NCBI GenBank assembly: GCA_017553785.1
Contig: JAFZKD010000082.1
Location: 1 to 40,877, forward strand
DNA length: 40,877 bases
Source: Muribaculaceae bacterium
Lineage (GTDB): Bacteria; Bacteroidota; Bacteroidia; Bacteroidales; Muribaculaceae
Reading direction: 5' to 3'
Shown here: positions 32,809 through 40,877 of the stretch, one piece after another
How positions within the stretch are numbered: position 1 is the first letter of the stretch
How the letters are laid out: each line of letters begins with the position of its first letter
The notes under the pieces: generated by a model
Told to the model about the DNA's origin: nothing
Database searches by the model: none
What the model saw: only the letters and a program-made list of their open reading frames with translations
Translations under genes and position numbers: made by a program

Positions 32809-34287
32809 ATGAGAAAGATTATTTTATTAGTCACACTGGTTTGTGCCATGTGCTATAGTCCCAAGGTCCATGCCGACACGTCCTCGTTGGTCGCCGTACG
32901 GGACACGATGATTGAGCTGAGTGAGATTATCTCAACTGGGCTCATCACAATAAATGTTGAAACCGTTGACGGCGAAGAGCCCACTTGTGATTATGTTTCG
33001 GCTCCCCCCGGATCAATGGGCAAAACTATCACCAATGCGACAAAAGTGCCTGGTCGATTGGTCATCTACGGCTTCATCGAAGGTGTTGACAGCTTATTGT
33101 ATGACAGTGGCGACTATGTGAAGGACGTCAGTGGCATGACCATTAAGATTCGTGGCAACACCAGCGCATACAGCAGCAAGAAGCCATACAAAATCAAATT
33201 GCAGAAGAAGAGTGACCTGCTCTTTAGAGGCAATGAAGACCTATACAAGGACAAAGAATGGCTATTGCTGAAATTTGACTATCTGCTGGCATTCTCGGGC
33301 TTTAAAATCAATGAGATGATGGGGCTCCCCTGGACTCCGGGACATCGCTTCGTCAATGTGGTTATGAATGGTGTCTATCGTGGCGTTTACATGATGTGCG
33401 AATCGGTCAAGCGCAACCCCAGTTGCCGGTTGAATGTCGATAAGTTGACAGGGTATATCTTTGAATGCGACCCCTATTGGTGGAATGAGGATGTGTATGT
33501 GAACTCCATCACCTCTCCGTCCTATAATTTCACCTTCAAGTATCCTGACAGTGAAGATATCACCCCTGAGCAGTTAGAATACATCCAGGGTGTGGTCACA
33601 AACTATGAGAATAGCCTCACCCAGAGCTATTATCCTGATTTGATTGATGTGGAATCATTCGCGGAATGGTGTTTGGGTCATGATCTGGAAGGAACCCAGG
33701 ATTCTGGTGGAGCCAACCGTTACTACACCAAATATGACAGCACCGACACCTCAAAAATCCATATGCCACTATTATGGGACTTTGACATGGCCGAGCGCAT
33801 GAAGACGGACTGGTCGTTATGCCACACCCAGCATTTCAAATCATTATTCAATAACGCCAACCGTACCTTTGTTGACGAGTATGTGGGATTGTGGAGAAGC
33901 ATAGAAAAGACTTTTTTTAACACCATGCAGTATTATCTGAGCCGATTCGAAACATCCAGTGAAGGTGTGGCATTGAATAAAAGCCTGAGTTATGAAGGTC
34001 TCTTGTGGAACACCACCCTCGATTCTTTGCATGATATCGTTACCGATCGCATCATCTGGTACAACACCCGCAACAACTGGATGAAAAAGAAGATGAAAAG
34101 CACATATCCCGTGGGTGACACCAACCTTGACGGTGTTGTGGACATCAGTGATGTGACTTCGTTAATCGACATGCTGTTGGGGACATCGACAATGTATCGG
34201 CATGCTGCAGACGTTAATCTGGACGGTCAGCCCTCGATCAGCGACGCCACAACGCTCATCGACATGTTGCTGGCCGCTTCAAAGTAA
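32809..34287 (+). CDS. Secreted CotH-kinase-like protein with C-terminal dockerin-like repeats
   Basis: The 492-residue product has a signal peptide (MRKIILLVTLVCAMCYSPKVHA). The main domain resembles the CotH atypical protein kinase family: IKIRGNTSAYSSKKPYKIKL near 112-131, EWLLLKFDYLLAFSGFKINE, VVMNGVYRGVYMMCESVKR, and MPLLWDFDMAERM with a metal-binding Asp. Two calcium-binding-like 22-residue repeats close it: GDTNLDGVVDISDVTSLIDM from about 436 and ADVNLDGQPSISDATTLIDM from about 467, as in type I dockerins. Both have the Asp/Asn ladder, although the second is degenerate. No cohesin is seen nearby. Kinase activity is family-based inference. It is 12 bases after the acyltransferase gene. 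Confidence 0.85.
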   Translation: MRKIILLVTLVCAMCYSPKVHADTSSLVAVRDTMIELSEIISTGLITINVETVDGEEPTCDYVSAPPGSMGKTITNATKVPGRLVIYGFIEGVDSLLYDSGDYVKDVSGMTIKIRGNTSAYSSKKPYKIKLQKKSDLLFRGNEDLYKDKEWLLLKFDYLLAFSGFKINEMMGLPWTPGHRFVNVVMNGVYRGVYMMCESVKRNPSCRLNVDKLTGYIFECDPYWWNEDVYVNSITSPSYNFTFKYPDSEDITPEQLEYIQGVVTNYENSLTQSYYPDLIDVESFAEWCLGHDLEGTQDSGGANRYYTKYDSTDTSKIHMPLLWDFDMAERMKTDWSLCHTQHFKSLFNNANRTFVDEYVGLWRSIEKTFFNTMQYYLSRFETSSEGVALNKSLSYEGLLWNTTLDSLHDIVTDRIIWYNTRNNWMKKKMKSTYPVGDTNLDGVVDISDVTSLIDMLLGTSTMYRHAADVNLDGQPSISDATTLIDMLLAASK

Positions 34288-34312
34288 CAAAAAAGCGACT
34301 CACAATACAACG

Positions 34313-34347
34313 AAAAAGGCAGGGTTCACATCCTGTCTTTTTCTTTG
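34313..34347 (+). terminator. Terminator after the CotH-like gene
   Basis: AAAAAGGCAGG (34313-34323) pairs with CCTGTCTTTTT (34332-34342), with one G-U pair, around an 8-base loop. A further TCTTT follows. The A-run and T-run may allow action on both strands. Confidence 0.8.
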
Positions 34348-34453
34348 TGTTCTGAAGCCTAAAAAACTTTTAACTAAACCCAAATAATCACGGTAAAGAT
34401 CTTTAAGGAAATGAAAATTATTCTACTCTTTAGTTTAGACAACGCAAAGAAAA

Positions 34454-34473
34454 TGTATTATTGCGGTAATACA
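34454..34473 (-). terminator. Probable terminator of the minus-strand glycosyltransferase gene
   Basis: TGTATTA (34454-34460) pairs with TAATACA (34467-34473). On the minus strand TTTTCTTT follows. It lies about 96 bases beyond the glycosyltransferase stop. Confidence 0.5.
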
Positions 34474-34568
34474 AAATAAAATCTACAAACCACGTCAATT
34501 CTTCAGTGAATGACCTGCTCTGCAGATAATCGGCCTAAACAACAGGATAATTCTCATCTTTTAACCCG

Positions 34569-35540
34569 CTAAGGACGCGGATGATAATGACTGCCTAAAA
34601 CCGAACACAGGAACCAACGGCCAAAATAAGACGCTATGATTCCCACCTTGTTTTTAAGTCTCACGCGGTGGTCGAGCAAGCATCTCCAACGCAACCGCTT
34701 GATGCCCGCCCAACAGCGATCCTGCAGCTGTTTATGATCGGTTGACTTGTCCTGATTGCTGAGAATCAGGATATTGAAATAGGCACTCAACAATCGGCTG
34801 CGCAAGGCGTCCAGATTCTCCTTGTCATTTGACAGCATGTGCTGTTCCAACCTCTCCCCCGTGTCGATCACTGCAGCCCGTTTTGGAGAGAACTTATCCA
34901 GAATACTGTTCTTGCGCTGACGGTAGCCATATAAAGGACAATCGGTTTTCACCACTTGGGAACACTTGAGCAAGAGCGGATAAATGATGGCAAAATCCTC
35001 ATAGTATTCACCGATGGGGTAACGGATCGTGTCGAACAGCGAAGCACGGTATAGGCGGCCCCACGCCGAATGGGTGAGACCTTTCTGATAGAGAATGGCC
35101 TTGATCGCCTGGTCCTGATTAAAGCAGTGTGTCTCTCCGTCGGTCAACTGGCTCCAGTCAGGTTGCCCCTCATAAAAAGGCACATACCCGCCGACGGCGA
35201 TATCGGCATGGTACTGATTCATGACGCCCAGCAAAACCTTAACCGCATCGGGATGGACAACATCATCGCTATCTACCATCATCACCAATTCGCCGGTCAT
35301 GATATCCAAGGCGCTGTTGCGTGCGGCCGAAAGGCCACCGTTGGGCTGATGAATGACACTAACGCGTTCATCCCGCTCGGCCCAACGGTCACATTTCACG
35401 CCACTGCTATCGGTACTGCCGTCATCTACCACAAGAATCTCGAGGCGAGTGTAGCTCTGGTTCACGATGCTTTCCATGCAAGCGTCCAGATAGCTCTCCA
35501 CGTTATAGACGGGAACAACGATCGATATGAGTGGCTCCAT
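34569..35540 (-). CDS. Glycosyltransferase family 2
   Basis: The 323-residue enzyme has the GT-A fold of inverting GT2 transferases. Visible features are ISIVVPVYNVESYLDACMES (5-24), the nucleotide-sugar site VVDDGSTDSS (38-47), NGGLSAARNSAL (67-78) and the DxD-type MVDSDD (88-93). The C-terminal part ends in a basic and hydrophobic tail, FGRWFLCSVLG, which may touch the membrane. It follows cysS on the same strand after a 104-base gap with an inverted repeat. It probably builds a capsule, O-antigen or exopolysaccharide, but donor and acceptor are unknown. Confidence 0.9.
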   Translation of the reverse strand: MEPLISIVVPVYNVESYLDACMESIVNQSYTRLEILVVDDGSTDSSGVKCDRWAERDERVSVIHQPNGGLSAARNSALDIMTGELVMMVDSDDVVHPDAVKVLLGVMNQYHADIAVGGYVPFYEGQPDWSQLTDGETHCFNQDQAIKAILYQKGLTHSAWGRLYRASLFDTIRYPIGEYYEDFAIIYPLLLKCSQVVKTDCPLYGYRQRKNSILDKFSPKRAAVIDTGERLEQHMLSNDKENLDALRSRLLSAYFNILILSNQDKSTDHKQLQDRCWAGIKRLRWRCLLDHRVRLKNKVGIIASYFGRWFLCSVLGSHYHPRP

Positions 35541-35568
35541 TATCTTTAATCGATGTCAAAAAGCCAAT

Positions 35569-35640
35569 AGTTGATAGCGGGACGGTTTCGGCCAACGGTC
35601 AGACAAGCAACGATTCCCAACCAGCTATCAACTATCAACT
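35569..35640. repeat. Inverted repeat with a short tandem tail between cysS and the glycosyltransferase
   Basis: AGTTGATAGC (35569-35578) is inverted as GCTATCAACT (35624-35633), a 10-bp perfect match with a 45-base spacer. The right arm is followed directly by a second partial copy, ATCAACT (35634-35640). It resembles the CTATCAA-type low-complexity repeats of Bacteroidales. Confidence 0.7.
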
Positions 35641-35644
35641 TCTG

Positions 35645-37120
35645 TTATTTCACTTTCCATTCAAAGCCGTCCTTGGTATCTTTGACCTCAAAGCCAAACT
35701 CAGCCAGTTTGTCACGGATCAGGTCACTGGTTGCCCAGTCCTTGGCGGCTTTTGCGTCACGGCGCATCTCCAGCAACAGGTCGACCGCCTGACGATAGGG
35801 TTCCAGGTTAACGCTGTCGCCGCCAGCGGAATCGTCACGGATGCCCATCACGTCGAACAGATAAATCTGGAAAATGCTCTTCAGCTCGTCGATATCGGCC
35901 TGAGAGAGGCTGGTGTTGCCATCGTTGGCCTGATTGATGACTTTGCATGCATCGAACAGGGTGGCGATGACTATGGGCGTGTTCAGGTCATCGTTCATCG
36001 CATCGGCACAGCGCTTACGATAGTTCTCAAGCGCTATTGACGACTGCGGTGCAGCGGCAAGGCCATTGAGGCGGTGCCAGCCGTCGAGCATACGCTCCAA
36101 GGCTTTCTCGGCCGCCTGCAGGGCCTCGTTGCTGAAGTCCACCGTACCACGGTAGTGGGCCTGAAGGATGAAGAAGCGGATCGTCATGGGCGAATAGGCC
36201 TGTTCCAACGCGGGATGGTCACCCGTGAAGAATTGCTCAAGGGTGATGAAATTGCCCAGCGACTTGCCCATCTTTTGGCCATTGATGGTGATCATGTTGT
36301 TGTGCATCCAGTAGTGCACCATCTCATCACCTTGGCTAGCTACAGCCTGGGCGATTTCGCACTCATGGTGCGGGAACACGAGGTCCATGCCTCCACCGTG
36401 AATGTCAAAGTGCTTGCCAAGGTACTTGCGTCCCATCGCCGTACACTCGCAGTGCCAGCCTGGGAAACCGTCACTCCAAGGCGACGGCCAACGCATGATG
36501 TGCTCAGGCTGAGCCTTTTTCCACAACGCGAAGTCAGCCTGGTTGTGCTTCTCGCCGACACCATCCAGTTCACGGCTGGCATTCATGATGTCATCGAGAT
36601 TGCGCCCTGACAGCACACCATAGCGGTGGTCACGGTTATAGGCCTCGATGTCAAAATATACGCTCCCGTTGCTCTCATAGGCATAGCCATTCTCCATGAT
36701 CTGCTTGACCAGTTCCTCCTGCTCGATGATATGTCCGGTGGCATGAGGCTCGATACTGGGCGGCAGCACGTTGAGCGCCTGCATGGCGGCATGGTAGCGG
36801 TTGGTGTAGTATTGCGCCACTTCCATGGGTTCCATTTGCTCGAGGCGGGCTTTCTTGGCGATCTTGTCCTCGCCCTCGTCGGCATCATGCTCGAGATGGC
36901 CCACATCGGTGATATTGCGTACATAACGCACCTTGTATCCCAATTGCTGCAGATAGCGGAACAGCACGTCGAACGTGATGGCAGGTCGGGTGTGTCCCAG
37001 ATGGGGGTCTCCATAGACCGTCGGGCCGCACACATACATGCCCACCATCGACTCATTCAGGGGCACGAAATGCTCTTTGCGCCTGGTGAGGGTGTTGTAT
37101 ATAAAAAGCGGATGCTCCAT
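35645..37120 (-). CDS. cysS: Cysteinyl-tRNA synthetase
   Basis: This 491-residue class I synthetase charges tRNA-Cys in the cytoplasm. It has the zinc ligand Cys31 in [10 protein letters not shown], the HIGH-type HLGH at 40-43, further zinc ligands in [10 protein letters not shown] and HHECEIAQA, and the KMSKS motif as KMGKSLGNF near residue 280. Length and start ([20 protein letters not shown]) are standard. It follows the DUF3467 gene by 40 bases and is part of the minus-strand run from lolD to the glycosyltransferase. Confidence 0.97.
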   Translation of the reverse strand: MEHPLFIYNTLTRRKEHFVPLNESMVGMYVCGPTVYGDPHLGHTRPAITFDVLFRYLQQLGYKVRYVRNITDVGHLEHDADEGEDKIAKKARLEQMEPMEVAQYYTNRYHAAMQALNVLPPSIEPHATGHIIEQEELVKQIMENGYAYESNGSVYFDIEAYNRDHRYGVLSGRNLDDIMNASRELDGVGEKHNQADFALWKKAQPEHIMRWPSPWSDGFPGWHCECTAMGRKYLGKHFDIHGGGMDLVFPHHECEIAQAVASQGDEMVHYWMHNNMITINGQKMGKSLGNFITLEQFFTGDHPALEQAYSPMTIRFFILQAHYRGTVDFSNEALQAAEKALERMLDGWHRLNGLAAAPQSSIALENYRKRCADAMNDDLNTPIVIATLFDACKVINQANDGNTSLSQADIDELKSIFQIYLFDVMGIRDDSAGGDSVNLEPYRQAVDLLLEMRRDAKAAKDWATSDLIRDKLAEFGFEVKDTKDGFEWKVK

Positions 37121-37160
37121 TGTTGAGATAATTCTCTAATAACGGTTGTCTATAAACTGA

Positions 37161-37481
37161 TTACGCCTGTCCCTTGGGCAGAGGGAAGTCCATGATGTTG
37201 CTGTTGCCGGCAGGACGCCTGATCTGAATTTCGCCGAAGTTGCTCTCGTAGCGGCGGATGTTGTCCTGCAGCGCGAGCATCAGTTCCTTAGCATGCTGGG
37301 GAGCCATGATGATGCGGCTCTGCACGCGGGCCTGCGGCATATTGGGACCACGCAGGATCATATCAATGAAGAAATCGTTGGGACCATGGGCAATCATCGC
37401 CATGTTGGCATATCGGCCTTGCAACTCTTCCTTGGGAAGCTCAATCTTAATTTGCTGTTGATTCTGATTTTCGTTTGCCAT
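37161..37481 (-). CDS. DUF3467 family protein
   Basis: A 106-residue cytoplasmic protein of the DUF3467 family, widespread in Bacteroidetes and of unknown function. It begins with a Gln/Asn-rich stretch, MANENQNQQQIKIELPKEEL, followed by GRYANMAMIAHGPNDFFIDM, which is the family core, and ARVQSRIIMAPQHAKELMLA. It lies 27 bases after the NigD-like gene and 40 bases before cysS, so it is probably co-transcribed. Confidence 0.88.
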   Translation of the reverse strand: MANENQNQQQIKIELPKEELQGRYANMAMIAHGPNDFFIDMILRGPNMPQARVQSRIIMAPQHAKELMLALQDNIRRYESNFGEIQIRRPAGNSNIMDFPLPKGQA

Positions 37482-37508
37482 AATTGTTTTGATATCGTTA
37501 AAAAATGA

Positions 37509-38174
37509 TTATTTGATAAAATCGTAATATTCGGTTAACGGGTATGTCACATCATTGAGGTGTAACCTCAGGCACTTGAACGAGTCCTTGTTCCACAGGA
37601 CGCCAACATAGAACGAGGCGTAACAGTCACGCCAGAAAGTTCCGTTCTCACCCCTCAAGTCATGCACCAGGTAGCAGTCCACGGTGTCGCTGGCAAGTGT
37701 CTTGGCATCGGCGACCAGCATGAAAGAGCGGGCATGGTTGGTGTATTCCACCTGGCAATGCAGGTTGATGAATCCACCCGTACGCCACAAGCTGCGCAGT
37801 TTCACCTGGTGCCGGGAAAGGCTGTCGGGCGACGTTTGGCTCTGCCGCAACGAGTCGCTGATGATCGCATTGCAGCCATACACATTGATGTCACGGCCAT
37901 CGCCGGTCCGCTCGTCGGCAAAATCATAGCGCAACAGCACGCGCTGGTTGGTTTTCACCTCATCCACGCTCACCCTCGACTGTAGTCTGACAGCTGCCGA
38001 ATCGCCGTGCCCCAGGTATTCAAACACTGCTCCCGTGCCATTCTCTCCAAGATAGGTGACAATGTCGTAGCGATAATCGGTATAAGCACGATCGATGTCT
38101 TTCTCTCCGTCACAAGAGACCATCGCCAGCAATGCGGCAATCATCAATATGGGCAGGTAGCGCAGTCGTTTCAT
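37509..38174 (-). CDS. NigD-like lipoprotein
   Basis: The 221-residue protein has a lipoprotein signal (LLAMVSC, Cys21) and is probably surface or periplasmic. The body is beta-rich and resembles NigD-like proteins of Bacteroidetes, with [20 protein letters not shown] followed by VYGCNAI, and a later [20 protein letters not shown]. NigD was named from a bacteriocin locus, but most members have no known role. Its ATG overlaps the lolD stop by four bases (ATGA), so the two are translationally coupled. The family assignment is moderately secure; the function is not. Confidence 0.72.
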   Translation of the reverse strand: MKRLRYLPILMIAALLAMVSCDGEKDIDRAYTDYRYDIVTYLGENGTGAVFEYLGHGDSAAVRLQSRVSVDEVKTNQRVLLRYDFADERTGDGRDINVYGCNAIISDSLRQSQTSPDSLSRHQVKLRSLWRTGGFINLHCQVEYTNHARSFMLVADAKTLASDTVDCYLVHDLRGENGTFWRDCYASFYVGVLWNKDSFKCLRLHLNDVTYPLTEYYDFIK

Positions 38175-38848
38175 CGGGCAATGCGTGTTGTTTGGTCAAC
38201 AATCATTCCGTCGCGCATATGCAGCGTGCGGTCGGCCTGGGCGGCAAGGCCCTCGTCATGTGTCACAATAATAAACGTTTGCCCCAATTCCTCGCGCAAC
38301 TCAAAAAACAGCTGGTGCAGTTCCTGCTTGTTCTGTGAGTCGAGGCTGCCCGACGGCTCGTCGGCAAGAATGACTTTGGGACTATTCATCAAGGCTCGGG
38401 CGACCGCCACACGCTGACACTCGCCACCGCTCAACTGCGAAGGTTTGTGGTTCAGACGGTCACCCAGATGCATCCGCTCCAGCAACCGCTTAGCGCGCTG
38501 ATAGGCCTCGTTACGGCTGTCACCGCCCAGCAGTGCCGGGATTGCGACATTCTCCAGCATGGTGAACTCGGGCAGCAACTGGTGGAACTGGAAGACAAAA
38601 CCGACGTTGCGGTTGCGGAAATGCGCCAACTCACGATCTTTCATGCTGAGCACATCCTGGCCCTCGTAGCGGACCTCGCCCTGTTGTGGCGTGTCCAAGG
38701 TTCCGATGATTTGCAGCAATGTCGTCTTTCCTGCACCACTGGGACCCACAATCGACACAATCTCGCCCTTGGCAATGTCTAAATCGACGCCCCGAAGCAC
38801 CTCCAGGTCGCCATAACGTTTCACTATGTTTCTAGCCTCGATCATCAT
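38171..38848 (-). CDS. lolD: ABC transporter ATP-binding protein, LolD-like
   Basis: A 225-residue ATPase of the LolD/MacB/FtsE group. LolD powers lipoprotein release from the inner membrane with LolC/E. Motifs are Walker A GPSGAGKT (35-42), the Q-loop in [11 protein letters not shown], the signature LSGGECQR, and Walker [17 protein letters not shown] 38848 ([13 protein letters not shown]) is chosen because it lies 24 bases after a TATTTTTG box; TTG 38863 would be too close to the promoter. No permease gene is adjacent; the next gene is a NigD-like lipoprotein. It could serve a MacB-type exporter instead. Confidence 0.85.
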   Translation of the reverse strand: MMIEARNIVKRYGDLEVLRGVDLDIAKGEIVSIVGPSGAGKTTLLQIIGTLDTPQQGEVRYEGQDVLSMKDRELAHFRNRNVGFVFQFHQLLPEFTMLENVAIPALLGGDSRNEAYQRAKRLLERMHLGDRLNHKPSQLSGGECQRVAVARALMNSPKVILADEPSGSLDSQNKQELHQLFFELREELGQTFIIVTHDEGLAAQADRTLHMRDGMIVDQTTRIAR

Positions 38849-38871
38849 GACGTGATTACTCAATGAGTTGG

Positions 38872-38879
38872 CAAAAATA
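38872..38879 (-). promoter_or_regulatory. -7 box of the lolD operon
   Basis: TATTTTTG on the minus strand (CAAAAATA on plus), followed by C, matches the consensus and lies 23 bases before ATG 38848. Confidence 0.6.
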
Positions 38880-38984
38880 GTAAAAAGTTTTGAGTTACTA
38901 GTCCTTAGTCCCTATTTTATCAGGGCAACCGCACCAAAATATTGCATTATTTGACAAATTGATGTGATGAGACTGTACCATAAT

Positions 38985-39020
38985 GACCAGCGACTAACGA
39001 CTAGCAACCAACGACTAAAA
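38985..39020. repeat. Degenerate CGACTA repeats upstream of the surface protein gene
   Basis: Copies of CGACTA occur at 38991, 38998 and 39012 with related CTAGCAACC spacers. The same word occurs at 8011 and 8031 before era and at about 4664 before waaA. These appear to be low-complexity intergenic repeats. Confidence 0.55.
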
Positions 39021-39065
39021 ACAACATAATACCATAAAAATTTAGTAATATTGTATTTTTTATTA

Positions 39066-39073
39066 TATCTTTG
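39066..39073 (+). promoter_or_regulatory. -7 box of the surface protein gene
   Basis: TATCTTTG followed by C lies 37 bases before ATG 39111. A clear -33 TTG at the right distance is not visible. Confidence 0.55.
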
Positions 39074-39110
39074 CAAAAATCATTAACCGAAAACAATAAT
39101 TACTCTGCTT

Positions 39111-40877
39111 ATGAAGAAATTATTCCTCTTTCTCGCCACCGTGCTCCTAGTGGAGCTCACGGCGCAAGCGATGCTTACCGAGCCTGTCACTTTCAAGGGC
39201 TTGAAGCAGACGGTCAACAACACCAGCTATTTCAGTTGGCAAATCCAATCCGTTTGGGGCCAAGCATCACTGTCCAATCGGCAAGGCACGAGCTACACCT
39301 TCAGCAACACCAATCTCGGCTGGTCTACTGTCAACGGCAGCGTCAACGGCACGCTCAACTTCCAGGAAGCCACCGCGCTTACCGACGTTGTCACCGGCAG
39401 CACGTTCACGGTGACGTTTAATTGCACCACGTTGTGGTTTGATGCCGCCACGGTCAAGACCGGCAGCGGAGGCGCCGTCACTGGCTGCTCCGTCACGGTG
39501 AGCAGCGACAAGCACACGGTCACCGTCTCCATCCCCTCGGGCAAGACCTTCGGGCAAATCGTCCTCGACTACGTGCCCAACGCGCCCCTGACGAGCAGCA
39601 ACACCGTGATCGGAGGCATCGCCTCAGAGTACATTTACCGCGGTAGCGCCATCGAGCCGGTGCCCACGGTCACCAGTGGCGGCAGGACGCTCACGGCGGG
39701 AACCGACTACACCGTCTCCTACTCGGGCAGCAACAGTGTGGGCACCGCCACCCTCACCGTGACCGGCACGGGCAACTATACCGGCACCGTCACTAAGAAT
39801 TACACCATCCGCAACATCGCCCTGAGCGACTTCCGCAGCCTGGGCAGCAACACCTACGAGATCGCCTCGACGACCGACCTCGACAACCTCGCCCTGCTGG
39901 TGGATGTCGCCGAAAACAACTGCAGCGGCGCCACCTTCAAGCAGACGGCCGACATCGCCTACAGCACCACGGGCCTGGGCGACACCGGCGAGAACTTCAC
40001 CACCATCGGCGGCTACTTCAACGGCAGCGACAAGAACTTCTGCGGCACCTACGACGGCCAAGGCCACACCATCAGCGGTATCCGTCTGTACAAGAACGGA
40101 ACTGGTGCCCAAAGTATGAACCAAGGATTATTCGGCAGGATTAACACCGGTGCCACCATCAAGAACGTCATTCTTGCCGATGCCCGCATTACCGGTTATC
40201 GATACGTCGGCGGACTCGTGGGTAATAAAGTTGCTGGAACTGTTCAGAACTGTCTCGTCCTGAATTCGACCATCACTTGTGCGGACAAATATGTGGGAGC
40301 CCTCTTGGGCAAGAACACGGGTACCCTCACCGCCAATTACTACCTTGACTGCACCGTCAACGGCACGGCAGGCGCCACTGGTGTGGGCGTCGGCGGCAAT
40401 GGCGGTGTGAGTGCCTCCAGCGACAGCAACGGCGCGCGCAGCGTCCACGCCCTCACCCTGCCTGACGGCGTCACTGCCACGGGCGAGAGCGTGACCATCA
40501 GTGGCGTGACCTATTACGCTTCTAATACCACCGTCACCCTTGCCTATGTCAACGCGCCCGAGCATTCCAATATCTCCTACAGCGTGAACGGCGACGCCAT
40601 CACGGGCAACACCTTCACCATGCCCGCCACAGACGTCACTGTCACCGCCACCGTGGAGTCAATCCCCAAATACACCTACGACAACACCACTGGCGCGCTG
40701 ACGCTCAACTGGGGCGAGTTTAATAAGGACGACAACTGGGGCAGCGAGGTGACGGCCTCTGCTGTCAAGAGCGTCACCGCCACTAATGAAGTCAGCTTTA
40801 CCGGCGACTGCTCGTATTTGTTCACTGGTTTTAGTCATTGCGAAAGCATGGACTTAAGCGATGTCAACACAAGCCAG
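39111..40877 (+). CDS. Large secreted surface protein with Ig-like, GLUG and BspA-type segments, 3' end missing
   Basis: The frame is open from ATG 39111 to the window end (589 codons) with no stop. It begins with a signal peptide (MKKLFLFLATVLLVELTAQA). An N-terminal beta-rich domain of about 155 residues follows. Next is an Ig-like repeat with AGTDYTVSYSGSNSVGTATL and GTGNYTGTVTKNYTI. A GLUG-type region has GTYDGQGHTISGIRLY, GLFGRINTGATIKNVILADA and YVGGLVGN. After a further beta segment with TMPATDVTVTATVE, the end LFTGFSHCESMDLSDVNTSQ looks like the start of BspA/DUF285 leucine-rich repeats. Such proteins are adhesins or matrix binders in Bacteroidales. The anchoring C-terminus is out of view. 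Codon use is strongly GGC/ACC-biased except for a patch at about 40087-40323. Confidence 0.85.
   Translation, partial: MKKLFLFLATVLLVELTAQAMLTEPVTFKGLKQTVNNTSYFSWQIQSVWGQASLSNRQGTSYTFSNTNLGWSTVNGSVNGTLNFQEATALTDVVTGSTFTVTFNCTTLWFDAATVKTGSGGAVTGCSVTVSSDKHTVTVSIPSGKTFGQIVLDYVPNAPLTSSNTVIGGIASEYIYRGSAIEPVPTVTSGGRTLTAGTDYTVSYSGSNSVGTATLTVTGTGNYTGTVTKNYTIRNIALSDFRSLGSNTYEIASTTDLDNLALLVDVAENNCSGATFKQTADIAYSTTGLGDTGENFTTIGGYFNGSDKNFCGTYDGQGHTISGIRLYKNGTGAQSMNQGLFGRINTGATIKNVILADARITGYRYVGGLVGNKVAGTVQNCLVLNSTITCADKYVGALLGKNTGTLTANYYLDCTVNGTAGATGVGVGGNGGVSASSDSNGARSVHALTLPDGVTATGESVTISGVTYYASNTTVTLAYVNAPEHSNISYSVNGDAITGNTFTMPATDVTVTATVESIPKYTYDNTTGALTLNWGEFNKDDNWGSEVTASAVKSVTATNEVSFTGDCSYLFTGFSHCESMDLSDVNTSQ

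Noticed and set aside
39267-40565. Minus-strand frames rich in Gly, Ala and Val opposite the surface protein
   Set aside because: They result from the GGC/ACC codon bias of the plus-strand gene, which has a signal peptide and recognisable domains.

Overview
The window looks like a chromosomal segment of a Bacteroidales bacterium, possibly Muribaculaceae or Prevotellaceae. Most upstream regions carry the Bacteroidetes -7 box (TAnnTTTG) just before the start codon, and Shine-Dalgarno sequences are weak. The gene content also fits: GH97, a NigD-like lipoprotein, DUF3467, a truncated UvrA paralogue, a mammalian-type glutaminyl cyclase lipoprotein, and CotH and BspA/GLUG surface proteins with signal peptides or dockerin-like tails. 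Coding DNA is moderately GC-rich and intergenic DNA is AT-rich. I see no phage, IS element, integrase, CRISPR array or rRNA. The assignment to family is inference.

Layout. 1-1110 (minus): the 5' part of a secreted GH97 glycosidase, then nagB. 1217-5929 (plus): surE, gltX, an unknown outer-membrane-barrel-like gene, and waaA. 6045-10326 (plus): yceD (DUF177), rpmF, fabH, era, der, closed by a strong terminator. 10327-11937: a mixed stretch with a candidate structured RNA, a secreted coiled-coil protein, a tRNA with anticodon CAT (minus) and a second orphan plus-strand hairpin/terminator locus. 11938-14015 (minus): lepB and wbqC. 14183-16394 (plus): a PH-domain protein, a SPOUT RNA methyltransferase and an unknown membrane protein. 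16378-18634 (minus): rsmA and mgtE. 18729-20447 (plus): a UPF0104 membrane protein and a single-span membrane protein. 20792-24676 (plus): an envelope cluster of PlsC-like acyltransferase, sigma-54 activator without a receiver domain, LptE, TPR-like protein and SecG. 24778-34287 (plus): glutaminyl cyclase, membrane-anchored DUF1963, prolyl oligopeptidase, UvrA-like ATPase, acyltransferase 3 and CotH-dockerin. 34569-38848 (minus): lolD, nigD-like, DUF3467, cysS and a family 2 glycosyltransferase. 39111-end (plus): a large repetitive surface protein that runs off the window.

The window is mainly housekeeping: translation (gltX, cysS, rpmF, era, der, rsmA, tRNA) and envelope biogenesis (waaA, lptE, secG, lepB, lolD, fabH, acyltransferases), with accessory secreted proteins at both ends. 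I did not find a clear new defence or mobile system. The less ordinary signals are: an 8-bp tandem repeat inside the GH97 signal-peptide codons; two candidate small RNAs flanking the coiled-coil/tRNA locus; an apparently leaderless uvrA-like gene; a sigma-54 activator embedded in an LPS/secretion operon; and a codon-usage patch inside the terminal surface protein.
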